From Chloroflexota bacterium (GTDB lineage: Bacteria; Chloroflexota; Limnocylindria; Limnocylindrales; CSP1-4), in assembly GCA_021787395.1 (NCBI GenBank), contig JAJYLZ010000018.1:1-59479 (forward strand): DNA of 59,479 nt, in the 5' to 3' direction. A program made the translations under genes and the position numbers. How positions within the stretch are numbered: position 1 is the first letter of the stretch; every line of letters starts with the position of its first letter. Shown one piece after another: positions 31,824 to 40,593 of this stretch. The notes under the pieces are model-generated. The model was not told the origin of the DNA. It searched no databases and worked only from the letters and a program-made list of their open reading frames with translations.

Positions 31824-34727
31824 TCAATGCTCGCCGATCCGGAGTGCGTCTGCCGCCCGGACGCTGAGCGAGAGCCAGGTCCCGGCCACCACTGCCGCGG
31901 CCACCAGCGCCAGCAGGGCCGCGCCCAGCGCCACGAGCGACGCCGGGTCCACCGCGAGCGGCAGGCCCTCGATGCCCTCGAAGACGGCCAGCCCGAGGCC
32001 CGGCTCGAGCAGCTCCGCGACCCCGACGCCCAGCGCCAGGCCGGGGACGAGCGCGATCAGGACCGGCGGCGCCTGCTCGATGAGCGTGAGCAGCAGCGCC
32101 TGGCGCGCGGTCACCCCGAGCGTGCGCAGGTAGGCGAGGTCCTGGTTCCGGCGGGCGGCCGAGAGGATGACGGTGCCCACGATGGCGATCGCCATGAACA
32201 CGGCGGCGACGACCAGTGCCAGGTCGAAGCCGGTGGCCGTGGCGGCCGCGAGCGGTGCGTCGCGGAGGCTGGCGAGGGCGTCGTACCGCGACACGAGTCG
32301 CGTCGACCCCGCGGCCTCGACGGCGGCCGCCAGTGAGGCCTGGGCGGCCGGGCCCGCCCGCACCCAGAGGACGGTCGGCGGCAGGTCCGGCGCGTCCGTC
32401 GCCGCCCGCACCCAGCCCAGCGGCACCAGCGCGAACGGAACGTCCCCGATCCCGGGGAAGGCGGCCCGCTGCTCCACGAGCCGGAACACGAGGTCGTGGC
32501 CGAGAACCGTCATGTGGAAGGTGGCGCCGGGCGCGAGGGAGACCGTCTGGTCGGGCACGCGGCGGGACAGGATCGCAGGGATCGGGTTGGCCGCGCTCCC
32601 CGGGGCCGCGGCGGTGGTGCCTGACGCGCTGCTGGCCGGCGCCTCGAGGAGGAAGCCGGCCGGCCAGGACGGCTCGTCGGCCGAGCCCGCCACGACCGTC
32701 GCGTACGCCTGCGGGTCGATCACCACCACGCTGATCGAGGCCCGTTGGCTCACTTGGCTGCTGAACGGCGCGGATGCCTCCTCGATCCCGGGCGCCGCGG
32801 CCTCGACGCCGGCGATCGCAGATGGGGCCAGCGAGCTGTCCAGCGCGCCCGTACCAGTCCGCTCGATCCGATAGTCGGCGCCCACGTCCCGGTAGGACGC
32901 CACCACCTGTCCCCGGGCGATGCTGGTGGCAACGACCGAGGCGAACGCGCCGGACGCCGCGGTCATCATGAGCACGAGCAGGGCGAGGCTGGCGGCGGCC
33001 CGGTGTCGCCCGATGGAGCGAAGCCCGAGCACGGGCACGAGGTCTCGTCGCCGGGAGGCCAGCCAGCCGAGCGCCCGCACCGGCAGCGGGTAGAGGCGCA
33101 CGGCCACGATCCCCGCGGCCAGGCCGCACAGCAGCGGGATGGCGGACAGCAGCGGATTGACGGCCGTTGCGCTGCCGGCCGTCGCAATGACGGTCGTGCT
33201 CCCGCCTCCCTCGGGGACCGCCAGCCCCCGCTCGCGGATGAGCACCGCTCCCGCGACGGCGATGAACACGATGGTGAGCTCGAGGACGAGCCGTCGCGGC
33301 GCCGCGCGGCGCGTCCGCGGCGCATCGCCGTCCGCGCCGTCGAGCGGGCGCCACGCCAGCATCCAGCTCGTTCCCGCGAGGAGCACCACCGTGCCGCCTC
33401 CGATGGCGAGCACCAGGAGCGGCGAGAGGGCGCTCGCCCGGGCGGGGACCGCCAGCACCGCGGCGAGCAGGCCGGAGGCGCCGGCCAGGCCGGCCACCAG
33501 GACGCCCTCGGTGAGGGCGATGGCCAGCACCTGCGCGCCTGAGGCCCCTCGGCCGCGTGCGAGCGCCTCTCCGGCGCGTCGGCGCGTCACGGCCAGGATG
33601 GCGAGCATGGCGAGGACGGCGCCGGCGAGGGCAAGCGGCCCGATGGCGGCGAGCGTGAGCAGCGATGCCGACCGGTTGCGCATCGTCGCGTACGCGTCGA
33701 GGATCGCCGGGAGGCCGGTGCGCATCACGGGCGTGTCGGGCAGGCCCAGCTCGGAGCCTGCCCAGAAGGGCGGGCGCAGCAGCTCGGCGCGGAGCTCGTC
33801 GAGCTGCCCCGCGTTGAGGCGCTGCGGGTCGATCGCGAGCTGCCACTCGTCGTGGAGCGGCAGGCCGCTCGCCGCGAGGCCCGGATACGCGTCCGCGGAG
33901 ATGGCGGCCGTGACCTGCGCGCTCGGGTGCGTCTCGGTACCCACCTGCTTGGCGTAGAGCAGGCTGCCGTCGGCGGTCCAGTACGCGGAAGCCGGGTCGA
34001 GCGGCTCGAACAGGCCGACCACGTCGAGCTCGGTCGGGACGATCCGGAGGTAGGCCGAGCTGAGCATCGGGTCCGATGTGTCCAGCGTGACGGCCAGCCG
34101 GTCGCCCACCGCCAGGCCGGTGTCTGCTGCCGCAGCCGCCGACACGGCCACCTCGAAGCGCACCGGAGCCTGGGTCGAGGAGCCTGCGCCGGACGTCCCG
34201 GTGTACCAGTGGGGGGCGGGCAGCACGGCGCCCGTGCTGACCGGCCAGCGCCCCGCCACCAGGCGACTCGCCTGGGCGAGCCCGTCCTGGTAGCGCAGCG
34301 CGATGGAGGTCTCATAGCTCGGCGGCTGTGTCACCGCGAACAGGAGCGAGGTGATGCGCACCGACCGCTCCGCGATCAGGGCCGTGAGCGCGGGCGGGAG
34401 CTGGCCGGCCAGCCGGTCCCCCTCGGCGCGGACGGCGGCCACGCCCGGCCCGATGTGCGTTGTGCTCGTCGCCACCTCGGCCAGGGTGACGTTCCGCTGG
34501 ACCGGCGTGGCGGCCCTGACGACGGCCCTCAGGCCGCCGTCGGACGCCTCGTTGAACATCCGAGGCGCCGCCGCGAACAGGAAGCAGGTCGCGGCGACGA
34601 CGACGAACAGCAGCGCCGCGATCCCGCGCTCGTTGCGCAGTCGGCGCAGGAGCAGGCCTGCCGCGGGCACGATCGCCGGGAGGGGCAGCGCGCGGCCCGA
34701 TGCGCGCGGCTCCGGTGCCGTCCGCAC
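31824..34727 (-). CDS. Large FtsX-family ABC permease
   Basis: This 967-residue export-type permease has an N-terminal helix (ALLFVVVAATCFLFAAAPRM) followed by a large extracytoplasmic region (about 55-370). Central helices carry an FtsX-like unit (LALAGAVLAMLAILAVTRRR). A second extracytoplasmic region then leads to a C-terminal FtsX domain (FMAIAIVGTVILSAARRNQD, AYLRTLGVTARQALLLTLIE). This doubled layout with about ten helices is typical of high-GC bacterial FtsX-like permeases. GTG 34727 lies two bases after the stop of the other permease, with GGGAGGA spanning that stop. It is the second gene of the operon. The substrate is unknown; no MacA-like adaptor is encoded. Confidence 0.9.
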   Translation of the reverse strand: MRTAPEPRASGRALPLPAIVPAAGLLLRRLRNERGIAALLFVVVAATCFLFAAAPRMFNEASDGGLRAVVRAATPVQRNVTLAEVATSTTHIGPGVAAVRAEGDRLAGQLPPALTALIAERSVRITSLLFAVTQPPSYETSIALRYQDGLAQASRLVAGRWPVSTGAVLPAPHWYTGTSGAGSSTQAPVRFEVAVSAAAAADTGLAVGDRLAVTLDTSDPMLSSAYLRIVPTELDVVGLFEPLDPASAYWTADGSLLYAKQVGTETHPSAQVTAAISADAYPGLAASGLPLHDEWQLAIDPQRLNAGQLDELRAELLRPPFWAGSELGLPDTPVMRTGLPAILDAYATMRNRSASLLTLAAIGPLALAGAVLAMLAILAVTRRRAGEALARGRGASGAQVLAIALTEGVLVAGLAGASGLLAAVLAVPARASALSPLLVLAIGGGTVVLLAGTSWMLAWRPLDGADGDAPRTRRAAPRRLVLELTIVFIAVAGAVLIRERGLAVPEGGGSTTVIATAGSATAVNPLLSAIPLLCGLAAGIVAVRLYPLPVRALGWLASRRRDLVPVLGLRSIGRHRAAASLALLVLMMTAASGAFASVVATSIARGQVVASYRDVGADYRIERTGTGALDSSLAPSAIAGVEAAAPGIEEASAPFSSQVSQRASISVVVIDPQAYATVVAGSADEPSWPAGFLLEAPASSASGTTAAAPGSAANPIPAILSRRVPDQTVSLAPGATFHMTVLGHDLVFRLVEQRAAFPGIGDVPFALVPLGWVRAATDAPDLPPTVLWVRAGPAAQASLAAAVEAAGSTRLVSRYDALASLRDAPLAAATATGFDLALVVAAVFMAIAIVGTVILSAARRNQDLAYLRTLGVTARQALLLTLIEQAPPVLIALVPGLALGVGVAELLEPGLGLAVFEGIEGLPLAVDPASLVALGAALLALVAAAVVAGTWLSLSVRAADALRIGEH

Positions 34728-34729
34728 GC

Positions 34730-37700
34730 TCAGTCCTCCCCCGCCCGGAGCACGTTGGCCAGCCCGAGCCGACGCATCAGGCGGCTGATCGCCAGGAGCG
34801 CACCGGCCACGGCCAGCGCGCACGCGGCGTCGAGCTCGAGGACGCGGTCCCAGGGCACCTCGACGACCACGGGCGGCACGGGCGCCGCAGCTGCCTGCGT
34901 GGTCGTCACGAACGGCAGGACCAGCCAGGCGACGAGGAGGCCGAGGCCCGTCCCGGCGAGCAGGCTGACCAGGGCCAGGCTGCCGTTCTCGAGCCACAGC
35001 CAGCTCGACAGCTGCTTGCCCGAGAGGCCGAGGGCGCGCAGCAGCGCGAACTCCGTCCGCCGCTCTCGCGCCGAGACCGCCGTGCTCACGACCAGGCCCA
35101 GCACGGCCAGCAGGCCCGTGGCGATGAACCCGATCGCGAGCGCGCCGAGCGTGCCGACCGCGACAGGGTCGCTGCTGAACCCGGTGGCGAGGTCGGTCGC
35201 GGTGACGACCTGGGCGCTGTTGAACGGGCCGGCCCGGAGGGCGGCGGCCACCGCCTCGGAGCGGCCGTCGGCGACCGCGATCCACCACTCGTCGGGACTG
35301 CGAGGGTCGTTCGCCCCGACGAGCCGGAGCAGGCCGAGCGTCGGCTCGTCGAGGACCACCAGGGGCTTCGTCGGGTCGGTGGTGGGGAAGGCGTCGACCA
35401 CGGCGGCGACCTCGAGGGTGGCGGCGGTGCCGTCGACGGTGCCGTCGATGGTGTCGCCCGGCGCTGTGGCGGTGGCCGACTGGAATGCGCGGTTGGCGAT
35501 GACCGGCACCGGCGCTCGGTCGGCGGCGAGCCCTGCGGGCACGAACGTGAGCCTCGCGGCCCGCAGCCGGGTGCCGTTGCCGAACACCAGGCTCCGGCTC
35601 CCCGCGCTCGCGATCTGCGCGGAAGAGCCCCGGACGGCGGCCGCGGGCAGTCGGTTCGGCACCTGCGCGCCCTGGGCAAGGCTAGCGGCCCAGCCGCTCG
35701 GGGGCACCGCCAGGTCGGTCCACGGGCCGTCAGGCGACGGGCCCGCGGCGATCGCCGCGAACCCCAGCGATCCGTCGGTCAGGGCCGTGTTGTCCGGCAG
35801 CCAGAGGTCGAATTGCAGGCCGGCGAGCTCCAGCGGCCCGTCGAGCGCTGCGGCGCCGGTCGCGAGACCGCCGGTCCCCACGCCCCCGGCTCCCGAAGCC
35901 GCAGTCCGGGTCGCGACGACGTCCGCCAGCGGAAGGGTGACCGCGGGCGACGTTCCCTCCACGGCGACCGGGGAGGAGGTGACACGGGTGAGGAGCCCGA
36001 CCGTGTCGCGCACGATCGCGCTGACGCTCAGCTGGACTCCCGTGAGAGAGGCCGGGTCCAGCGGCGTCGGCGGCTCGGCGGTGCTCGCGCTGGAGGGGCT
36101 CGGCCCGAGTCGGAGGTGGAGTTGGCTGATCGCCACGATGCTGAGCCGCGGGGTGATTCGCAGGTAGGTGGTGCCGGTGGGGAGCTGGGTCATGCCCGGG
36201 TCGGGCCGCAAGGCGCGCAGGGCGGCCATCATCTCCGAGAGCGACGCCGGCGCCAGGTCCGGGCGCAGCAGGACCACGCCGGCTGCCGTGTCCGCGTCGA
36301 CCGCCAGCAGGTCGGCCGACCCGGAGGCGACCGAGACCCCGCCCTCCTGCCGCTCGACCGGCGAGGCCACCCGGACGCCGTCGAGCTGCGCGTACGCCCC
36401 CGGCAGCGCCCACGCGGGCGGACCGCCGCCCCCCTGGTCCGGCACGACCCGCACGTCCGCCCCGGCCTGGTAGGCGGCCTGGTCGAGCTGGGAGCCGGTC
36501 CAGGTCGAGCCGTACGCGACGGCGAAGACGCCGATCGAGATCGCGATCATGAGCAGCAGGATCGAGCGGGTGTAGCGCACCGGCCGCCGGGCGAGCTCGC
36601 GGGAGCCGAGCGCGGCCACCAGGCCGCGTCGCCGGGCCACCGCGCCCTCGACGAGCCGGGCGGCGAGCGGCAGCAGGCGCAGGGCCACCACGCCGCCGGC
36701 GAGCATGCTGATGGCCGGCGCAGCCACGAGCAGCGGGTCGATGCCGAGGTCGCCGTGCACGGTTCGGGACAGCGGCGCGCCGTAGAGGCGCAGCTGCCAG
36801 AGCGCGATGCCGGCGACCGCCAGGATCGCGACGTCGAGGCCGACGCGCTGCGCGAAGGGTCGCGTCTCCTGGCGTGAGGAGCCGCGCTGCTCGGCGGCGA
36901 GACTGCGCGCGGACAGGGCGGCGGGCAGCACGAGCAGCGCCACGCAGACCAGGCCGATGGCGGACGCGGCCAGGTAGCTCGCCGTCGTGACGCGGGGCGC
37001 GATCGAGAGGCCGATCGAGGCCAGCGGGCCGGCGACGTCGAGGCCCGTGACGGCGGCAACGGCCAGCCACGGCCCGAGGAGCACCGCCGGGACCACGATC
37101 GCGAGCCCCTCGACGAGGGCGAGGAAGGCGATCCGAGACGTGCCGCCGCCCCGGGAGAGGAGCAGCGAGGTCGCGGTCCGGCGGTGGTCCACCAGCAGCA
37201 GGGCCACGAGCACGACGGCATACGCCGACAGGACGGCCAGCTGCAGGCTGAGCAGTGTCAGGTCGGTGCGGCTGACGAGGTGTGACTGCTCCGTGGCACC
37301 GAGCAGTGACGGGAGCGCGGACGAGATCATGGGCTGCTGGCCGAGGTCGGTGAGCAGCCGTCCCGGCAGGGCGTCGACGGCCCCGAGCAGCGGCGCCACG
37401 TCGCCGACCGTGAGGCGGGCCGCGTCCGGGGAGGCGCGCCAGGACGCGTGCACCGAGACGAGCGGAGCTCGCCGAAGGAGGGCGTCCGGCGTCGTGAGGA
37501 ACGGGCCGAACGTCCGGAAGCCCTGCCCTGCGACGAGCCCTGACGTGAGCTGCGCGTCGCCGCGCCAGAACTCGTCGGCAGGGTTGTCGATGTGGAAGAT
37601 GCCGACCAGGCGGACGGGGACGATGCTGGCGGCGCCCACGTCGGTCTGGAGCGAGAGCTCGTCCCCGACCGAGGCGTGGAGCGCCTCCGCAGCCGGCTCG

Positions 37701-38167
37701 GCGAGGACCGCCTGGATCGGACCCCCTCCGGCCCCGACGTCCGCCGGCCAGGTGCCGGCGATGAGGGCGGCGTGCTGCGCGAGCCCGTCGAGGAAGCCCA
37801 GCTGGGCGACGTCCCCGGTCCGGACCCCGGGCCGCGGAAGGATCGTGAGGGCGGCGGTGCTGCGCACGTAGCGCACGACCGTGCCGCGCGTGGCGGGCAG
37901 GCTCTCGAGGTCGGCCGTGACGCGATCGCCGACGTCGGCGACGAGCGCAGGGGCGGCGTAGACCGAGACGTCGATCGACCGGTCTGCGGGAGACGCCTGG
38001 TCGAACGCCCGAGTGAGCCCGGCCAACGAGGCAGCGGACCAGTAGATCGGCCCGGCCGCGACGACCGTCGCCGCGATGAGCGTGACGACCCAGGCGGCCG
38101 CGACGATCGGCCAGTCCGCCCGCGTACGGCGGAGGCTGAGCCGCCAGGCCGCGATCAGCGCCGACAC
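34730..38167 (-). CDS. Large FtsX-family ABC permease
   Basis: This 1145-residue permease heads the four-gene export operon. It begins SALIAAWRLSLRRTRADWPI with a first helix AAAWVVTLIAATVVAAGPIY. It has a large extracytoplasmic region, a central block of helices (VVLVALLLVDHRRTATSLLL, ASAIGLVCVALLVLPAALSA), a second large loop, and a C-terminal FtsX domain (AIGFIATGLLAVLGLVVSTA, RRTEFALLRALGLSGKQLSS). GTG 38167 is chosen because a GGGGGG run lies ten bases upstream and the first helix then sits properly. An in-frame GTG at 38320 would add a 51-residue Arg/Pro-rich leader. Two dissimilar permeases with two ATPases suggest a heteromeric exporter. Confidence 0.88.
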   Translation of the reverse strand: MSALIAAWRLSLRRTRADWPIVAAAWVVTLIAATVVAAGPIYWSAASLAGLTRAFDQASPADRSIDVSVYAAPALVADVGDRVTADLESLPATRGTVVRYVRSTAALTILPRPGVRTGDVAQLGFLDGLAQHAALIAGTWPADVGAGGGPIQAVLAEPAAEALHASVGDELSLQTDVGAASIVPVRLVGIFHIDNPADEFWRGDAQLTSGLVAGQGFRTFGPFLTTPDALLRRAPLVSVHASWRASPDAARLTVGDVAPLLGAVDALPGRLLTDLGQQPMISSALPSLLGATEQSHLVSRTDLTLLSLQLAVLSAYAVVLVALLLVDHRRTATSLLLSRGGGTSRIAFLALVEGLAIVVPAVLLGPWLAVAAVTGLDVAGPLASIGLSIAPRVTTASYLAASAIGLVCVALLVLPAALSARSLAAEQRGSSRQETRPFAQRVGLDVAILAVAGIALWQLRLYGAPLSRTVHGDLGIDPLLVAAPAISMLAGGVVALRLLPLAARLVEGAVARRRGLVAALGSRELARRPVRYTRSILLLMIAISIGVFAVAYGSTWTGSQLDQAAYQAGADVRVVPDQGGGGPPAWALPGAYAQLDGVRVASPVERQEGGVSVASGSADLLAVDADTAAGVVLLRPDLAPASLSEMMAALRALRPDPGMTQLPTGTTYLRITPRLSIVAISQLHLRLGPSPSSASTAEPPTPLDPASLTGVQLSVSAIVRDTVGLLTRVTSSPVAVEGTSPAVTLPLADVVATRTAASGAGGVGTGGLATGAAALDGPLELAGLQFDLWLPDNTALTDGSLGFAAIAAGPSPDGPWTDLAVPPSGWAASLAQGAQVPNRLPAAAVRGSSAQIASAGSRSLVFGNGTRLRAARLTFVPAGLAADRAPVPVIANRAFQSATATAPGDTIDGTVDGTAATLEVAAVVDAFPTTDPTKPLVVLDEPTLGLLRLVGANDPRSPDEWWIAVADGRSEAVAAALRAGPFNSAQVVTATDLATGFSSDPVAVGTLGALAIGFIATGLLAVLGLVVSTAVSARERRTEFALLRALGLSGKQLSSWLWLENGSLALVSLLAGTGLGLLVAWLVLPFVTTTQAAAAPVPPVVVEVPWDRVLELDAACALAVAGALLAISRLMRRLGLANVLRAGED

Positions 38168-38414
38168 GGAACGTAGCCCCCCGTCAGGGTCGACGCCACG
38201 AGGCGGCGGTGTCCGGTGCGCCCGGGATCGCTCGACGCTGTCGCCCGCCCGGGTTGCGCGGTCCCCGGGCCGTCGCGGCGGCGCCGGTGGAGCGTGCCCT
38301 CGTCGTGCATTCGGAGACACGTTAGCGTGCCGCCGCCGTCCGGGCAGCCCCGCCCGACACGCGGATGGTGTGCGATGTCCAGCTCGGCGGTTGCGACCCC
38401 GCGCACGCGGTGCC

Positions 38415-40406
38415 TCAGCGGCGGGCCGGCGCGAACCGCTCCAGCCACAGGACGAGCCGCGCGATCCAGTCCATGGCCGCCTCGGTCGCCCGGATCCCGT
38501 GCCCCTCCTCGGGGTAGACCAGCAGCTCCGCCGGCACCCCCTGCTCGCGCAGCGCCCGGAAGTGCTCCATCGCCTGGCCGGGCGGCGTCGCGCGGTCGCG
38601 GAGGCCCACGCTGATCAGGCTCGGCGTCCGCAGCCTCGGCCCCGCGAAGACCGAGGAGCGCTCGAGGTAGCGCGCGATCTGCTCCGTCGGGCTGCCGCCG
38701 ACGAAGTCGCGGACGAACAGGGTCAGGCTCGACCCGTAGTAGGAGGACACCAGGTCGGTGAGCGGCGAGCCGACGACGGCGGCCGCGAACCGGTCGTCGA
38801 TCGCCGGCAGCAGGGCGGCCATGTAGCCGCCGTAGCTGCCGCCCGCCACCGCGAGCCGGGACGGGTCGGCGATCCCCTCCGCCACGAGGTGGTCCGTGGC
38901 CGCGAGCAGGTCGCCGGTGTCCCGGGGGCCGCCCATGTCGCCCACGACCGCAGCCGCGAACGCGCGGCCGCGGCCGACGGAGCCGCGCGGGTTCGCGAAC
39001 ACGACGGCATAGCCGGCCCCGAGCAGCTCCGCGGCCGCCACGGAGGGGAACCCGAAGCCCACCGCTGCCACCGGGCCGCCGTGGACCCAGAGCACGGTGG
39101 CGAACGGGGGCGTGCCGTGCGGCAGCAGGAGGATGCCCTCGACGCGCGTGCCGTCGGGCGCCGGCCACGCGAGGGCCCGCCGGTCCGCGATCGCCGCGCG
39201 GACCAGGTCGCGCCCGGCGTGCTCGGTGGCGAGCACCGTCGTCGCCCGCCCTCGCTCGACGACGACCGCCCGGGGAGGCTGGTCCGGGCCGCTCAGGACC
39301 AGGCCGACGCGGTTCGCCGCCGCCGACACCTGGGCCAGCGGGCCGCCCAGGTCAGCCGCGGTCCGGAACAGCTCGACGGCGCCGGAGGCCGGGTCGGCGG
39401 CATCGAGGTCGAGGCCCAGCACGACCCGCTCCAGCCCGTCCATGCCCGCCGCGACCAGGGAGCCGGCACCGGTCCACCGCACCGAGCCCACGTCGGCGCC
39501 GAGGTGGCCGAGCGGGCGGGCGCCCGACCCGTCGGCCATGGCCACCACGAGGTCGCCGACCGTGAAGTAGCGGTCGCTCGCGACGCCCTCGATCACCACG
39601 GCCCGCGACCCGTCGGGCGAGCCCTCGGCGAACTGGATCTGCCACTCCGGGACGTACAGGGTCAGGACCTCGCCGGGCGCGGGGCCGAGCCGCACGAGCC
39701 GCGCTCGATACCAGGCGTCCTCGGCCGGCGACCCGGTCACGATCGCCACCGCGGCGCCGTCGCCGAGCCAGTCCGCCTCCCAGACGTTGACGCCCTCGGG
39801 CGACAGGCGGGACGCCTCCCCGTCGGCGACCCGGAGTGACCAGGCGCTCCGCCAGGCGTCGGCGCCGTCGGTGGACTCGACCTCGGGCCACCACGACGGC
39901 GCGTCATGCTCGAGCTCCTGGCCGAGGGTGCCCGATCCGAGGCCGTCGGCCTGCTCCGCGCTGAGCCCGGCCATCGTCAGCAGCAGCCGCGTCCCGTCCG
40001 GCGACCAGCGCAGGTGCTCCGGGATCCCCGGCGGGCAGGCGAGCTCGCGCGTGGTCCACGTGCCGTCAACGGCCCGCGCCGCGACCCAGGGCGTCGGGAG
40101 GTGGCGGTGGCCGTGGTCGGCGAGGAACGCGAGCCGGCCGTCGCGCGACCAGCGCGGGCCGCCCGCGTCACCGCCCTCGCCGGTCAGGGCCTGGCCCGCC
40201 GTCCCGTCCGCGGTGACCAGCCGGAGCTCGGCCCGCCCCTGCCCCTCCGGCTGGCCGATGCGGACGACCACGGCCACCAGGGCCCCGTCGGGCGAGAGCT
40301 CGGCGGACTCGACGCTCACGGGCCGCCCGAAGCCGGGCTCCAGCTTGGCACGCTGGTCGGCGACCAGGTCCCGGTAGCGCGGGTTCGAGCGGATGTCGGC
40401 CGGCAT
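38415..40406 (-). CDS. S9-family prolyl oligopeptidase
   Basis: This 663-residue cytoplasmic serine peptidase has an N-terminal WD40-like beta-propeller (PRWSRDGRLAFLADHG, LRWSPDGTRLLLTMAG, FAEGSPDGSRAVVIEG). An alpha/beta-hydrolase domain follows from about residue 420 (TVLWVHGGP). The catalytic triad is visible: Ser in AGGSYGGYMA near 523, Asp in VGLRDRATPP near 602 and His in YPEEGHGIRA near 633. Such enzymes cut acyl-peptides or short proline-containing peptides. GGGAGGAAGAC precedes ATG 40406. A decayed copy of its 3' end lies 8.5 kb away at 29821-29945 beyond the ABC operon. Confidence 0.93.
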   Translation of the reverse strand: MPADIRSNPRYRDLVADQRAKLEPGFGRPVSVESAELSPDGALVAVVVRIGQPEGQGRAELRLVTADGTAGQALTGEGGDAGGPRWSRDGRLAFLADHGHRHLPTPWVAARAVDGTWTTRELACPPGIPEHLRWSPDGTRLLLTMAGLSAEQADGLGSGTLGQELEHDAPSWWPEVESTDGADAWRSAWSLRVADGEASRLSPEGVNVWEADWLGDGAAVAIVTGSPAEDAWYRARLVRLGPAPGEVLTLYVPEWQIQFAEGSPDGSRAVVIEGVASDRYFTVGDLVVAMADGSGARPLGHLGADVGSVRWTGAGSLVAAGMDGLERVVLGLDLDAADPASGAVELFRTAADLGGPLAQVSAAANRVGLVLSGPDQPPRAVVVERGRATTVLATEHAGRDLVRAAIADRRALAWPAPDGTRVEGILLLPHGTPPFATVLWVHGGPVAAVGFGFPSVAAAELLGAGYAVVFANPRGSVGRGRAFAAAVVGDMGGPRDTGDLLAATDHLVAEGIADPSRLAVAGGSYGGYMAALLPAIDDRFAAAVVGSPLTDLVSSYYGSSLTLFVRDFVGGSPTEQIARYLERSSVFAGPRLRTPSLISVGLRDRATPPGQAMEHFRALREQGVPAELLVYPEEGHGIRATEAAMDWIARLVLWLERFAPARR

Positions 40407-40593
40407 GTCTTCCTCCCTGCAGGTGGCCGAAGTATCGCGCCCGCCACAGGGTCCGCGCGGGCGCCCAGGTCGCGGGGGCTCGCCGCCGCCTGAGCCCACG
40501 AGCACGGGCGAGCCCGTTTCGGTGACCGAATCGCGGGCGCACGCAGGCCTCCCGGCTCTGGCGGCACGGGGTCGTCGATGATCCGCTGAGCGG

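Noticed and set aside
34700..36877. Long plus-strand open frame opposite the second FtsX permease
   Set aside because: High-GC shadow of the real minus-strand gene: its Arg/Gly/Asp-rich translation has no domain and its third-position bias is wrong.
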